NCBI GenBank assembly: GCA_963971535.1
Contig: OZ020601.1
Coordinates: forward strand, 23,030,743-23,094,742
Length of the DNA: 64,000 nucleotides
DNA from: Notolepis coatsorum
Lineage: Eukaryota > Chordata > Actinopteri > Aulopiformes > Paralepididae
Reading direction: 5' to 3'
Positions 39,480-50,968 of the stretch are shown piece by piece. The notes under the pieces are model-generated. The model made no database searches. It was not told the DNA's origin and saw nothing but the letters and a program-made list of their open reading frames with translations. A program made the position numbers and the translations under genes. Each line of letters starts with the position of its first letter. The first letter of the stretch is position 1.

Positions 39480-39890
39480 TATTTACATTGGAGGAGGTTG
39501 GGTGGGGTTGGGTGGGGGGTGGGGTTGGGTAGGAGGGGTTGAGGGGGGAAACACTGTACAACTGTACAAGCAAAACTGTACATTGGAATATTGACAAAAC
39601 CATACTAGGTAATTTACTGTACATTGGAGGGGGTTGGGGGGGGGGAACACTGTACAAACAAGCAAAACTGTACATTGGAATATTGACAAAACCATACTAG
39701 GTAATTTACTGTACATTGGAGGGGGTTGGGGGGGACTGTACATTGGAGGTGGTTGGGTGGGTGGGGGGGAGGTTGGGTAGGAGGGGTGGGTGGGGGACAC
39801 TGTACAACTGTACAAGCAAAACTGTACATTGGAATATTGACAAGACCATACTTGGTAATTTACTGTACATTGGAGGGGGTTGTGTTAGGA
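39480..39890. repeat. VNTR with G-rich units in a LINE 3' UTR
   Basis: Units of about 100-135 bp share TGTACATTGGAATATTGACA, ACCATACTAGGTAATTTAC and TACATTGGAGGGGGTTGGG, at least three full repeats plus partial ones. G runs of 4-9 occur several times per unit, so G-quadruplex formation on this strand is plausible. Confidence 0.85.
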
Positions 39891-40539
39891 CATTTACAGG
39901 GGCCAGTTTCGAATTGCAGTCTCCCGTATGTGTTTTTTGAGTGTTTTTGAAAGTGGGTAGTGATTCACATTCCTTTACAGCTTTGGGTAGGGCGTTCCAC
40001 ATTGATGTGGCATAATTGCGAAAACGTGTTTAGTCCCTTGTTTGAGCCGAATCTGGGTTTAATATGATTTGTGGAGCTCCCTCTGGTGTTGTGATCATGG
40101 TATTCACTGACCTTTGGGAAGTATTTTGACATGTACATGGGTACCTTGGTCGTGTAGTGTATCTTGTAGACCAGGCCCATTGCAAGTTGCTGTACTCTGT
40201 CGTCTACTCTAAGCCATCCTAGGTTGTCAAAGTGGGCAGGGGTGAGGTGGGTTCTAGGAGTAAGGTCAAGCAGTAGTCTGACCAGTTAGTTTTGAGATGT
40301 TTGTAATTTTGTTTTTAGCGCCTTTGAGGTGCTTTGGTACTATGAGGTGCAAGCATAGTCGTAGTACCCTTGAATGAGTGCTCCTGCCAGAGTCTTCAGG
40401 GTATTCTTGTTTACCAGTGAGGAGATCCGGTACAATAATCGAGTTCCTTGGTTGACTTTTTTTTATTACATTGGATGCCATTTTGTCACAGGAAAGATTT
40501 GCCTCTAGCCTCTAGGATGGAACCCAGGTAGGTAATTTA

Positions 40540-40885
40540 TTTCCTTGTGACAATATTGTCACCCACTATAACTGAGAAGCCGTCGGTCTTGCTGAGTTTG
40601 TTATTTGAACCAAAGAGAATGGACTCTGTTTTGCCCATGTGTAATGATAGTTTGTTATCAGCGAGCCATATGCAGATTTTGCCTAGTTCTGAGCTGAGGG
40701 TTTTTTCAACCTGTAACTTGTTCTTGTCAGAGACCAGCAGGGCTGAGTCATCCGCAAACAGGAACAAGTTGCAGTCACAAGCTGACGACATGTCATTTGC
40801 ATAAATTAGGAACAGTAGCGGACCTAGTATGCTTCCTTGTGGAACACCACAGCTCACTGTGAGGGGGGGGGATAGGGTACCGTGT
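40540..40885 (-). pseudogene. reverse transcriptase fragment of the minus-strand LINE
   Basis: About 110 codons: GVPQGSILGPLLFLIYANDM, then the catalytic LFADDSALLVSD, then WLADNKLSLHMGKTESILFG. These are RT motifs of Jockey-superfamily LINEs. The copy is cut at the 5' side by a (GT)n tract at 40881-40938 and decays after about 40540. It differs from the RT at 27067 (FADDSALL against YADDTQLY), so two different LINE families are present. Confidence 0.85.
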
Positions 40886-41024
40886 GTGTGTGTGTGTGTG
40901 CGTGCATGCGTGCGTGTGTGTGCGTGTGTGTGTGTGTTCATCCTGCTCTTGTGAGAGCATCCATCATGACTTCTGGCACGTTGGTCAGGTTGCCATCGGT
41001 GGTTGCCATGCAGGTGCACCCCTC

Positions 41025-41244
<220 letters not shown>

Positions 41245-42465
41245 CAGTGGCGTCGCGTGGGTAAAATAACAGGGGAAGCCAAAAAAAATTATTAAAAAAA
41301 AGATTATTCAATATTTTTATTAATAATTTTTTTTTTTTTTAATTTTTTTTTTTTAAAGTCAAGCAGTCACCATGTACACTACAGTATGGCTCGGCGGCCA
41401 GTCAAACGTTATTTTTATTTATTTAACAGATTGCAGAATGGGTACAATACAGTACGGCTCAATACACATTTACGATGAATTGAAAATGGGGGACCCTGAT
41501 GTAAACAAGACGAAAGTCTTTCTCTGGTCTGCATCCCCTTAACAATTGTATGTATTGAGCTGTACTGTACTGTACCCATTCTGCAATCTGTTAATAAAGT
41601 TTTCATTCATTCATTCATTCACACACAATTGTATAAGGGGATGCAGACCAGAGAAAGACGTTTGTCTTGTTTACATCAGGGTCATTAATACTGCTGGAGC
41701 ATTGGTTAATTTTTGGTCCGATTTTTCCTTGCGCGATTTTGCGCGCCGCGTGGGAGCAAATTCGAGACACATATTCGGTTGCAAAAAGGTGTCCCACGGT
41801 CTCCTCTATGGCCGTGAATATTTTCACGCGGATCGGAATCACGGCGCGCCCGTGGGACACTTTTCCGTTTCGGCGAGTTTATTCCACGCTTTCTGTTTTC
41901 CTTTTCTAAGCATTTTAGGGGCTACATGTGAATCAGTAAAAGTTGCGGGACGCCCAGATGTTTCCACGATAGAAAGCTCGCGTGGATCCCATAATAGGCT
42001 CACTTAATACAGCGTTTTTAAAATCACGCGACATTTTCAGGGTCGCGAGCCGAGCTTTTCCCCTCGTTTTCGATGATGGAAGTGATTTAGGAAAAGCTTC
42101 GGCACGCCGAGAGGTCCCCGTGGATTTAATCTCGCGAGGATCGGGGCAATATTCGGCCCGTGGGAACAGTTACGGGTTAATACAATGTTCAGAGTGCAGA
42201 GGGGAAAATATGGCACCTGCCCCGCCTCCAGGTGGAATATTATGCTGAACGTCTTCCTCCCAGCTCCGTTTTAAACTTTTAGGGTGTGGCCCAGTGGCAG
42301 TCAGCTCGAATCTGATTGGCTAGGATCGGATTTGGAGTTTGGACTCACTCTATAATGCTGGAAGGCTGGAGAAAGAGACCTACCCACTGCTTCTCTCCTA
42401 TACTAGCTGCAGTAGTGAGCACAGTCTGACAGTGTGTTAGAGGGAGTGAGAAGGAGAAGAGGGAG

Positions 42466-42496
<31 letters not shown>

Positions 42497-42649
42497 CACA
42501 GATGCACAGATGAAAATGAATGTAAACTATATTAAAAAAAAATTATATTTTAATTTTTTTTATTTTTTTCATATTTCATATTTCATAATTTGATATGAAA
42601 TTTATAGGGAGGCATGGCTTCCGTTGGCTTCCACAAGGATTCGCCACTG
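41245..42649. mobile_element. hAT-type DNA element inserted in a (CA)n tract
   Basis: Termini CAGTGGCGTCGCGTGG (left) and CAGTGGCGAATCCTTGTGG (reversed right). ACACACAC is present on both sides (41237-41244, 42650-42657), compatible with an 8-bp duplication, although the CA repeat makes that test weak. No transposase. 41700-42240 is unusually rich in CpG and GCGCG motifs. LINE 3' ends are nested at 41427-41683. Confidence 0.8.
41427..41683. mobile_element. LINE 3' end inserted into an opposite-strand copy of itself
   Basis: A minus-strand LINE 3' end (AACAGATTGCAGAATGGGTA onward) is interrupted after CAATACACA by a plus-strand copy of the same 3' end. The plus-strand copy finishes with GTTAATAAAGTTTTC and (ATTC)n at about 41618. 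The minus copy then resumes (GGGGATGCAGACCAGAGAAA). Both match 37752-37890. Confidence 0.8.
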
Positions 42650-43603
42650 ACACACACACACAGTTTGTGGTACAGACGGATGTTTTAGGTAATATGTGTT
42701 GAAATCAGAACAGAGGTGTAAACCTGGTGATTGACAGAGGCAGTTGCACACATCAGTTTATAATCCCAATGACATCCTGTAATCCACTCCGTCACCCCCC
42801 CCCCCTCCCCCTCTCCTTCATTGCACACATACTTTCCATGTGTTTTCTTGTTTCTTGAGACTTCACCAGCCACTGTGGTATCTGGTATTCCTGCCTCTGC
42901 CTCACTTCATCAACAGACAAAATACGTAAAAAGCGCTGAGTCGTTCTATTAATCCACTGCACAGCTTCGTCAAAACTAAAATGGCTATTGGTGGCTCATC
43001 GTCACATTATCAATGTATTACGGATCAAAGAAAGCACCATAATTCCTTTGCACGTTGTGTCACATTCCATACCATAAATTGTGATTCTTGGTTTAGCTTT
43101 AGTTATTGTAACGGTGGCATTATCCCAGACTAAACTAACACGGTAAAGACTGGGTTTAGAGAAGACTCATGTGGATAGCGTGAAGCACAATAGTTTTCTT
43201 TGTGAAGTCTTTATGATGATATCAGGATTGGCGATTTGGCGTGCAGCCGCGTGCTGCGCATCCAAATTACGCACAACGAGGAAAATAAACTCCGCATGCG
43301 CGTGCGCGCTCGCGCGTGCGTTCGAGTGTGTGTGCACACGCACGCGCGCGAGTCTGTGACCATGTGTCCCAGCAAGGTTCTCAAAGACCCCATGTGTGTT
43401 TACTGTTTACCACTCCATCGAGTGCCTAAAATGCAAGCGGTGCATGAATGTTGAGGCTCAGATGGCTGACAATAAAACTGCGTGGCCAGGGCCATTGTGG
43501 AGCTCCGTGGAACGAATCTCTTTGCTTGGAAAGCTGCGCCCCATCCATGAGCACAAATGGCACTAAAACCGAGGTTTATTTTGTCTCATGTCATGGGCTG
43601 TAG
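42650..43603. other. intergenic; Z-DNA-prone patch, no gene
   Basis: 43296-43352 is a run of alternating GC/GT/CA dinucleotides with many CGCG steps. No supported exon. Confidence 0.5.
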
Positions 43604-44051
43604 CAATGGCTACGTTCAGACTGCTGGCAATAGTGGCCCACATATATATATATTTTTTTGCTTATAGACTCAGATCTGTTTTTTTTCATGACAGTGTGAA
43701 CAGCACAAATCACATGGAATCTGATCTTTTGAATTCTGATTTGGGCCACTTTCATACGTGGCCTAAATCAGATACAGGTTTAATTTAGATTCGTTTTAAT
43801 TAGCTGGCCTGAGTGGCCTCCACTGAATTCAACTTGTAAATTAAACCATACACGTATATGTGTCCTCCATGTTTGCCATCTTCTTTATTGTTAATTTGAA
43901 AATGCAGTTCAGTTCAGTAGCGTGACCAGTTCACACTGGAATCTGCCATATTTAAAAAATAATAATAATGTGAACAGCTAAACAAAAAAAATCGGATCTG
44001 AGCAATGAATCATGTAATTGAGCCCCCAGCTTGCAGTGTGAACGTAGCCAT
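43604..44051. mobile_element. MITE with GGCTACGTTCASACTGC termini
   Basis: The left end ATGGCTACGTTCAGACTGC and the reversed right end ATGGCTACGTTCACACTGC match at 18 of 19 positions. The interior is AT-rich with repeated GTGTGAACAG, TCAGAT and AATCTGAT phrases. Noncoding. No clear target duplication, so the superfamily is not assigned. Confidence 0.75.
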
Positions 44052-44089
44052 GTGTCTCACACAGCGCACCTCCCGACCGCGCAGCTGAA

Positions 44090-44430
44090 TAGGCTGACTG
44101 ACTTCACTCAATCCAAGCCTTTAGTTAAATCGCTTGGTCTCCACCCCGTATGTGAAAAGCTTTTGTCGCAAGTGGGGGAAAAAAGGCTTTTCACAGAGAC
44201 TTCTTTTCCCCCTCCCTTTCCTCAGCATCAAGTGCAGCGGCGCGCAGAGCAGCCCCGGCTGCGCCTCTTCCCAGCCTCTCGGAGGAGCAGAGACCTTCTA
44301 TCACCCACTGATCACGGCGCGCCTGGGATGCACGAGCAGTTTGTTCTCGGAACAGGGGGATCGTAATTGTATAAAAACAAACAATACTCTGCGGATTTGA
44401 CATATCCATCAATCGAATGCAAGCAGGTAT
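44090..44430 (+). promoter_or_regulatory. prss35: candidate prss35 promoter and noncoding first exon
   Basis: A GC-rich block (about 44220-44340) is followed by TGTATAAAAAC at 44369-44379 and a good splice donor AAGCAG|GTATGG at 44426/44427. prss35 needs an upstream noncoding exon, because its coding exon starts at an acceptor. This is the only stretch in the preceding 3 kb that combines GC content with a TATA-like motif and a donor. If the TATAAA is real, the start near 44400 would give a very short exon, so a start site farther upstream is equally possible. Confidence 0.35.
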
Positions 44431-47223
44431 GGAAGGCTTTTTCATTTTTTCATTTTTCTTTGCAGCTCAGATCTATTGATGGAGCCACTGGGACAATGGG
44501 CTATTTATTTAATTTTTTTATGTATTTCATCGGTTTCGTGCGTCTTGGATTATTGTCACTTTTGTTTTTGGTGGATGGAGATTATGGATTTTCCCCTTTC
44601 GGTGGATCATGCGTGTATTCCCAGTTAATAGGTCCTTCAGCCTACTCTCTATTAGCCCATTTCACTTTTTCATGGATATTGAATATTGAATTATCGAGTC
44701 AAAGCTCAACTTTCAGATCAGAGCTTTAGATTACTTTTGTGGATGGATATGAGGTGATTTTCTCAGTGTCGTTTTATTTACAGTTAGGCTACATCCGAGG
44801 CCAGGTATATAGGCTATTGACAGCAAGTGAGACATTATCTGTATTCACATTTCACACATTTGTAATCATTTGTTTGATGAGAATATATAGGCCATATTTC
44901 GTTGCAGTGGTTATTGAAGAGATTTTCTCACCCTGAAAAGAAAAATTATTAAAGTAATAATTGAATCGTTGTAATTCTCTTGTATATGTTTTTACTCCTC
45001 ATGATCAAAATGAATGAACATGCCTGATGATAAATTAAACAAGGAATATGGATAATGCAGTGATAGAGCTGAAAGACAAAGTTTGACTGAAGTAGAGAAA
45101 ATATGTCAATGTGTATTAAATCATCCCTTCCCCTTTCAATTAGACAATAGCCTACAGTTATATACCCCTCAAGTCAAAAAGGAGAGCCGTGTATTTTCTT
45201 TTAGATGCGGAGATGACTGCGCCATAGCGCCATCTTTTGGTGGTTTTCATCCTCGGTACTGCTTGAAGAATTCCTCGACCCGGGGAGGGCGCGTGGATGG
45301 CGCGCGCTGCTCTTTCCCCCCTGTAATGGAAAATAACTTTGTTTTAATTGAGGGTCTTCTATAACCCTGACTCTTGATGGCACCCTATCAGTTTCCACGC
45401 TATCCCGAATGATTATAGGCTCTCTGCTCCGTTTGTGTGACGTTTCCAGTCATGGAAACTGTGAGAAGTTTGGCCAGAATCTAGTCTGAGTATGTTTGCA
45501 TTCTCATTGGGGACAGTTATAGGCTTTTTATGGACTTGTAATTATTTATTAATGTCTGGTTCAGAGTGGTGTGGTGGTGGTCACTGTGTATATTTCATAT
45601 GAGACACTGGTTTGCTCGAGGCAGAGAGTCGTCCTCAGGTCACTTGGTGCGGTTGTTGTGGCTCTTGAGTAGGAAAGATGATGGTACTATCCGTCAATCA
45701 CTGCACTTCAAAAGCCCTGACCTGAAGCAGGGTATGTTTTCGTGAAACTCCAAGACATGCTCTTAATTTCCTGCCAGTGGCTGAGCCCATATATACATCA
45801 CTGTCATCCTAAAGAAGCTGCCTCCGCAGGTGGTGCTGAGTGCTCTGCAGTGCGTCCAGTGACTCTGAGGGAAGGTTCCCTCTCTACTGTATACCTCCCC
45901 AGGGAGACCTGCCACGCCTGGCGGCTTCTCATCTTTCACGCTACACTAGGGTCTAATTGGAAGAGACCGCGCAGTGGCCCCCTGGCCAATACCTGGCTGT
46001 GCCTCTCTGGGACGCGGAGGCCCCAGATGTTAGGCTGTCTGTCCACAGGCCATTTAAAGTCTTCCAGGAGCCAGGATGAATGGAGTCACTTTGTTTTTTC
46101 TCTACGCCCTGCACTCCTGTTTGAAATTAGCTTCTGGATTTGCACTACTGCTCCTTTGCTCCCCTAATGAGCAATGTCCAAATGATGATCAATGTCCAAA
46201 TTTATTTCACCGCTTGCCTATTATGGCAGCGCTGACAAAAATGTTGTGCTTCTGTTCTGTGATGAAGTGATGGTCTGTTGAATACATAAAATGCACCCAA
46301 ATTCTTAATGTCCTCTACAGGGGCCATGGATCATTAGCACCATCACACTCTCAGAGGCATGCACCCACATGCTAGCTGCAGCTTGCAAAGTCTTGCTGCG
46401 CAATGTCATTGTGGATCTTTTAGACATGGAGCAAGAGCTTGTGAAACCCGATATGGTCATTACTGAAGGGTAGGATTAACCATCATGGCAAACATCCAAG
46501 CCACCACCTCAGGCCAGTCGAGCCTCTCCGTTTGTCTCTCCTCCTCGCTGGCTACAGCCTCTAGCCTGGCTTACAGGCCGCGCGTCTCCACTCACCACAC
46601 GGCTAATGGAAACCCCAGAGTAATCCATAAAGAACACATGATTTAGATCAAATTACTGTCTCAGTTTCTGTTACCCATCACTTTTTTTTGTCCAAAACGG
46701 GAGCATTTTGAGAAATTGTGGTAGTAGGAAGTGATTGACATGAGGACCGGGAGATCATTTGTGTCTTTTAGTGCCAGAGACTAATGCACAACATTATGGC
46801 ACGCAGCGTCACTGATAAGTTCTGTTCTAAGTAGTTTGACAGCCAGGACATGTGGTCTCCATCGCCCTCCTGTGGCCTTGACCGGTGCTGAGTTTATGCT
46901 ATCCCTTGAGGATTCTTTCTCTTGAGTCTCACGAGACCTCAATATTACATACATAAAATTCTTAACAAATTAATTATCAAATGGAACCTTTTTGTTAAAA
47001 CGGTGTCTCAGTACAACACAGATGTGTTTTGGAAATGTGTTTCATACTCAGTGTTGGAACTTTTTAGTTGTCTGTGTCTAAGAACTGCCTGCCCTGAATA
47101 TGGTAAAGAACTTCCCCCCTCCCTCCTGGGATGTATGTTGGTGTAGCACAGACAACATGTTCTATAACGCTTTGCCCTCTACCATCCTTCACTAAGTGTC
47201 TCTCTCTTCTCTTTCTCCCTCAG
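44427..47223 (+). other. prss35: putative prss35 intron 1
   Basis: From the candidate donor at 44427 to a strong acceptor at 47221-47223 (a long TCTCTCTTCTCTTTCTCCCT tract then CAG). Inside I see no coding exon. A CpG-rich patch at 45270-45320 could be regulatory. The acceptor is solid; the donor is tentative. Confidence 0.5.
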
Positions 47224-47242
47224 AGCCAGGCCCGACTTAACG

Positions 47243-48526
47243 ATGGGCCTTGTACCCCTGTGTCTCCTGCTCCCAGTGACGCTGCTGTCTGTGGTGGTGG
47301 CCGTGGCTGTGGAGACCACAGACGAGGATGATTACACCTGGCCGCAGTGGAAGGTGCCCGTGGTGAGGAACAGACGCACCGTGTCTCTCAGCAGCCCCAG
47401 CTTCTCCGCCCAGCCCCTGGCAGAGGTGACCGGGTCCTGCGGGATCGAGTGCCAGCGGCGCCTCCCCGCCCCCTCCTTGGGCGACCTGGAGGAGTTCCTG
47501 TCCTACGAGACGGTTTACGAGAACGGAACCCGTACTTTCACCTCGGTGTCCGTACAGGGCCTCAACGAGGTCGCTGCGCGGCCGAGGAATTCCTCCTCTC
47601 ACCTCCGCCACAAACGGGAGGTGTACGGCACCGACAGTCGCTTCACCATCTCCGACAAGCAGTTCTCCACCAAGTACCCCTTCTCCACCACCGTCAAGAT
47701 CTCCACAGGCTGCTCCGGGGTCCTCGTGTCTCCCAAACACGTGCTGACAGCCGCTCACTGTATCCACGACGGAACGGATTACCTGAGCGGAGCTCAGAAG
47801 CTTCGCGTCGGCGTGCTGAAGGAGAAGTCCAGGCGAGGCAAAGGAGGCAAAGGGAAAGGAGGCAAAGGGAAAGGAGGCAAAAGGAGAAAAGGAGACAGCG
47901 ATAAGGAGGAGGATGAGATGGAAGAGAGGGAAGAGAAAGGAGGGAAAGGTGACAGGAAGGGAAAAGGAAAAGGAAGGAAGAGTCGGAGCCGACGCAGCGC
48001 AGAGTCTGAGAAGAAGCCGTCATTCAGGTGGACGAGGGTCAAGCAGACCCAGGTCCCGAAGGGCTGGTTCAAAGGTGTGTCTGACGGAGTGGCCGCAGAC
48101 TACGACTACGCCATCCTGGAGCTGAAGAAAGCCCAGAAGGTCAAACACATGGACTTGGGCGTCGTCACCTCCATCAAGAAGCTGCCAGCCGGTAGGATCC
48201 ACTTCTCCGGCTTTGATGACGACCGACCTGGCAACCTGGTGTACCGGTTCTGTTCCGTCTCTGAGGAGTCCAGCGACCTGATGTACCAGCACTGCGATGC
48301 CAAGCCCGGCTCCAGCGGGTCGGGGGTCTACATCCGCCTCAAGGAACCGGGGAAGAAGAAGTGGAAGAGGAAGATCATCGGGGTTTTCTCCGGCCATCAG
48401 TGGGTGGACGTTAGTGGTAACGGGTCGCAGCAGGATTACAACGTGGCGGTGAGGATAACACCCCTCAAATATGCCCAGATATGTTACTGGGTCCACGGAG
48501 ACTCCAGTCAATGCAGTGTGGCCTAA
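47243..48526 (+). CDS. prss35: prss35: secreted trypsin-fold serine protease 35
   Basis: 427 residues in one coding exon, as for PRSS23/PRSS35. The ATG lies 19 nt after a strong acceptor. Residues 1-22 form a hydrophobic signal peptide, so the product should be secreted. A furin-like site RHKR|EVYG is at 122-125. Trypsin-fold motifs follow: TAAHC with His172, DYDYAILEL with Asp288, and PGSSGSG with Ser358 at the catalytic serine position. Residues 197-252 are a Lys/Gly/Arg-rich insert characteristic of PRSS35 and absent from PRSS23. The C-terminus (SGHQWVDV, AVRITPLKYAQICYW) is typical of both. Possible N-glycosylation sites are N94, N116 and N393. Human PRSS35 is called inactive because Thr replaces this Ser (from memory); here Ser is present, so activity is possible. 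Family substrates are poorly known. The position between me1 and snap91 supports orthology to PRSS35. Confidence 0.93.
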   Translation: MGLVPLCLLLPVTLLSVVVAVAVETTDEDDYTWPQWKVPVVRNRRTVSLSSPSFSAQPLAEVTGSCGIECQRRLPAPSLGDLEEFLSYETVYENGTRTFTSVSVQGLNEVAARPRNSSSHLRHKREVYGTDSRFTISDKQFSTKYPFSTTVKISTGCSGVLVSPKHVLTAAHCIHDGTDYLSGAQKLRVGVLKEKSRRGKGGKGKGGKGKGGKRRKGDSDKEEDEMEEREEKGGKGDRKGKGKGRKSRSRRSAESEKKPSFRWTRVKQTQVPKGWFKGVSDGVAADYDYAILELKKAQKVKHMDLGVVTSIKKLPAGRIHFSGFDDDRPGNLVYRFCSVSEESSDLMYQHCDAKPGSSGSGVYIRLKEPGKKKWKRKIIGVFSGHQWVDVSGNGSQQDYNVAVRITPLKYAQICYWVHGDSSQCSVA

Positions 48527-48777
48527 GAACACACAGACCCCACCCCCACCCCACACTCCAACTAAACAACCAAACCCTCCCACCCTCTATTTCACCCTCC
48601 CGCTTTGACCAACCAGGGGCCCGCCGACTGCCTCTCGTCCACCTGCTCACCTCCGGTGTGTCTCCCAGTGGAGTCTGTGGCAACTTCTTTCTCACACACA
48701 CACACACATACATTCACACACATGTGCACACATTTGAGTGCACACACACACACAAACATGCGCACATTTGAGTGAGT

Positions 48778-48848
<71 letters not shown>

Positions 48849-49995
48849 TGCATACACATATGCACACATACACACACAGCCATACAGACTCAGTGTTGAT
48901 AACAGCAGGAAGTCGTCAGCAGATAAAAAGAGAACTGTGGCTTTTCAGCTCTTCTAATTTATTTGGTAAATAAACACTCGTAGAAAAGTATCATGAGTAT
49001 CATGGCTCTGTATTTACAGATCATTTAGGTCTATTCGTTTTTTTGTTCTTATTTTGACAGCTTTTTTTTTATTTGACTAGTTTGGATATGTTGTCTCGGA
49101 AGAGAAAAACCCTTACAAAGATGTATCATGGTATTTAAAAAAAAAAAAAAAAAAAGTAGTGTGGTATTTCCTAAACAGTATCCTGGTATTTCCATTTCTT
49201 CGGTCACTACGGTGATGATTGTGACCAAAGATATTGGAAATAGCGTGATACTACCCTCGGTATCATGGTTTCACTTGGATTATACCACAGTATTATTTTA
49301 AGTACAAAAGTGGCACCATGGCAACCTTTATCATGGCAGCACCATGGCCAATTATTTATAACGTCTGGCACCATGGTAAAACTTAAATCACCATCAAACT
49401 ACCATGATATTCTTTGGTAAGGGAATACACTGTTGTGTATATTCAATTGTTTCATATTGTTTACTCCAAACCTTTTTTTGTATTATTAGTCCATTAGTCC
49501 TAAATTCCAGCCAGACTTTGTATGACATGTGTTCCCCGTTTTGTAAAAAGAAAAAATACCAATTTTGTATTGACTTTGTCAAAAGACCCAGGAGAAATAC
49601 ATGTATTTTTCTGAGGAATGATTTATATAGAGATTTTGAGAACTGTTTTTAAGAATTTCTTGTTTAAAATCGAAGTGCTGTTTGTTTGTTTTGTCATCGT
49701 GTATATCTAAATCTTTCACTTTTATATATTTTCTATCCTTTTTTTTTTTTTTTTTACGTTTCTAATAAGACTTTGTTTCTAAATAGAGAAAGGGTCTGAA
49801 TGGATCCTGGACATATTGTAAGACTCTATTCTCGCAGTGCAGTGAGACCTGGTGCTAATTCAAGGAATTGTACACTTTTACGGGGGGATTCTCAGAATAT
49901 ATTTTGATAGCCTAGTACTGTATGTGTTTAATATGAGGCTATTGGGTTTGATAAAATGGGATTAAAAGAGAATAAAGTTACTTGAGCTAATGTTG
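48527..49995 (+). other. prss35: prss35 3' UTR with polyadenylation signal
   Basis: Follows the TAA... frame end without a recognisable intron. Mostly AT-rich DNA with the (CA)n tract at 48700-48860. Two AATAAA signals are present: 48967-48972 and, probably the main distal one, 49971-49976, followed by a T/G-bearing segment. After about 50000 the sequence turns into transposon-rich DNA, which fits a transcript end near 49995. Confidence 0.6.
48700..48860. repeat. (CA)n microsatellite in the prss35 3' UTR
   Basis: Interrupted CA from 48694 with a pure run of about 63 bp at 48779-48842. Confidence 0.96.
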
Positions 49996-50305
49996 ACTTA
50001 AAAAAAAACACCAGCATGTTATTACACGTATAAGATGATTTTAAATCTTCCAGATCTTATATTTCTGATTATTCCTGTTATGCACCACAAGTCATTATTT
50101 GCTGATTACCAAACACATGAATGATGCGAATTGATAACGATCGACCATTAAACAGAGATTACTACTTGTATTGTGTGTGTTGATGATGACCACAGAGGGG
50201 AAACCAGAAACAGAGTAGAAGAGAATATTGAGAGAACAAAATATCTATTAGAAGCTTTATGGAATTACTGTCCATATACTATTTAATGACATGTTCACTT
50301 AAAAT

Positions 50306-50573
50306 TAGGGATACTCGATATTGGCTTTTTTACCGATACCGATATACCGATATTGTCCAACTCTTAATTTCCGATACCGATATCAACCGATACCGATATA
50401 TGCAGGGTTTCCCCCCATAATGTTGTGGAATTAACACAACATTATGCATACTTTTGACAATAAATAAAATCTGAATTTGTTCTTACTTGCTTGCCTGGGT
50501 AAATAAAGGTTATAAAAATGTAAAAATATCACATTTTAATGCCAATATCGGCCGATAATATCGGACATCCCTA
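50306..50573. mobile_element. hAT-type MITE, 268 bp, exact 8-bp TSD
   Basis: CTTAAAAT at 50298-50305 and 50574-50581 flanks the element. Termini are TAGGGATACTCGATATTGGC (left) and TAGGGATGTCCGATATT (reversed right). The interior has repeated CCGATACCGATAT motifs. Noncoding. Confidence 0.93.
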
Positions 50574-50968
50574 CTTAAAATAGTAAAAACAATAAACTAT
50601 GATCTACTGTAGGGCTGCGCGATTAATCGTAAAAAGACCGCAATCTCGATTCATAGACCTATGCGATCTAATTTCTAAATGACGGCGATTCTGATGTATT
50701 TGCATTTGCGTCAAAATGGAGATCAATTGCATTAAAAACACTTGCTCCTATTATCCTCTCTTCCTCACTCACACAGCGCTCACTGCCGCTGCTCTCCCCA
50801 CAATGCCCCTCCCCCCCAGGCTACTGAGCTGAGTAAACAGCTGAGCTCACACATAACACGGCACGTGTCGAACGAGCAAGACAAAACATTTTCAAGCTAA
50901 AGAAAAAAAGAAAGAAATTAGCGACACTAAAGAAAATCCCGGTGGTGAGGGAGAGTGATGTATCCACT

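Larger units (their letters stand above)
37752..40885 (-). mobile_element. non-LTR retrotransposon (Jockey superfamily), 5'-truncated, split by a hAT
   Basis: On the minus strand it reads from an RT fragment (about 40885-40540) through a decayed C-terminal region (about 40540-39900, with an MWNALPKAVKE-like block) to a 3' UTR that ends CTGTTAATAAAGTTTTC and an (AATC)n tail at 37752. The 3' UTR is interrupted by a hAT insertion at 37924-39360 with an exact 8-bp duplication and contains a GT-rich VNTR at 39480-39890. The same 3' end recurs at 41427-41683. Confidence 0.8.

Noticed and set aside
47347..47904. Second long frame inside prss35
   Set aside because: A shadow of the GC-rich coding exon in another frame. 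The minus-strand frames at 47237-48583 are rejected likewise.
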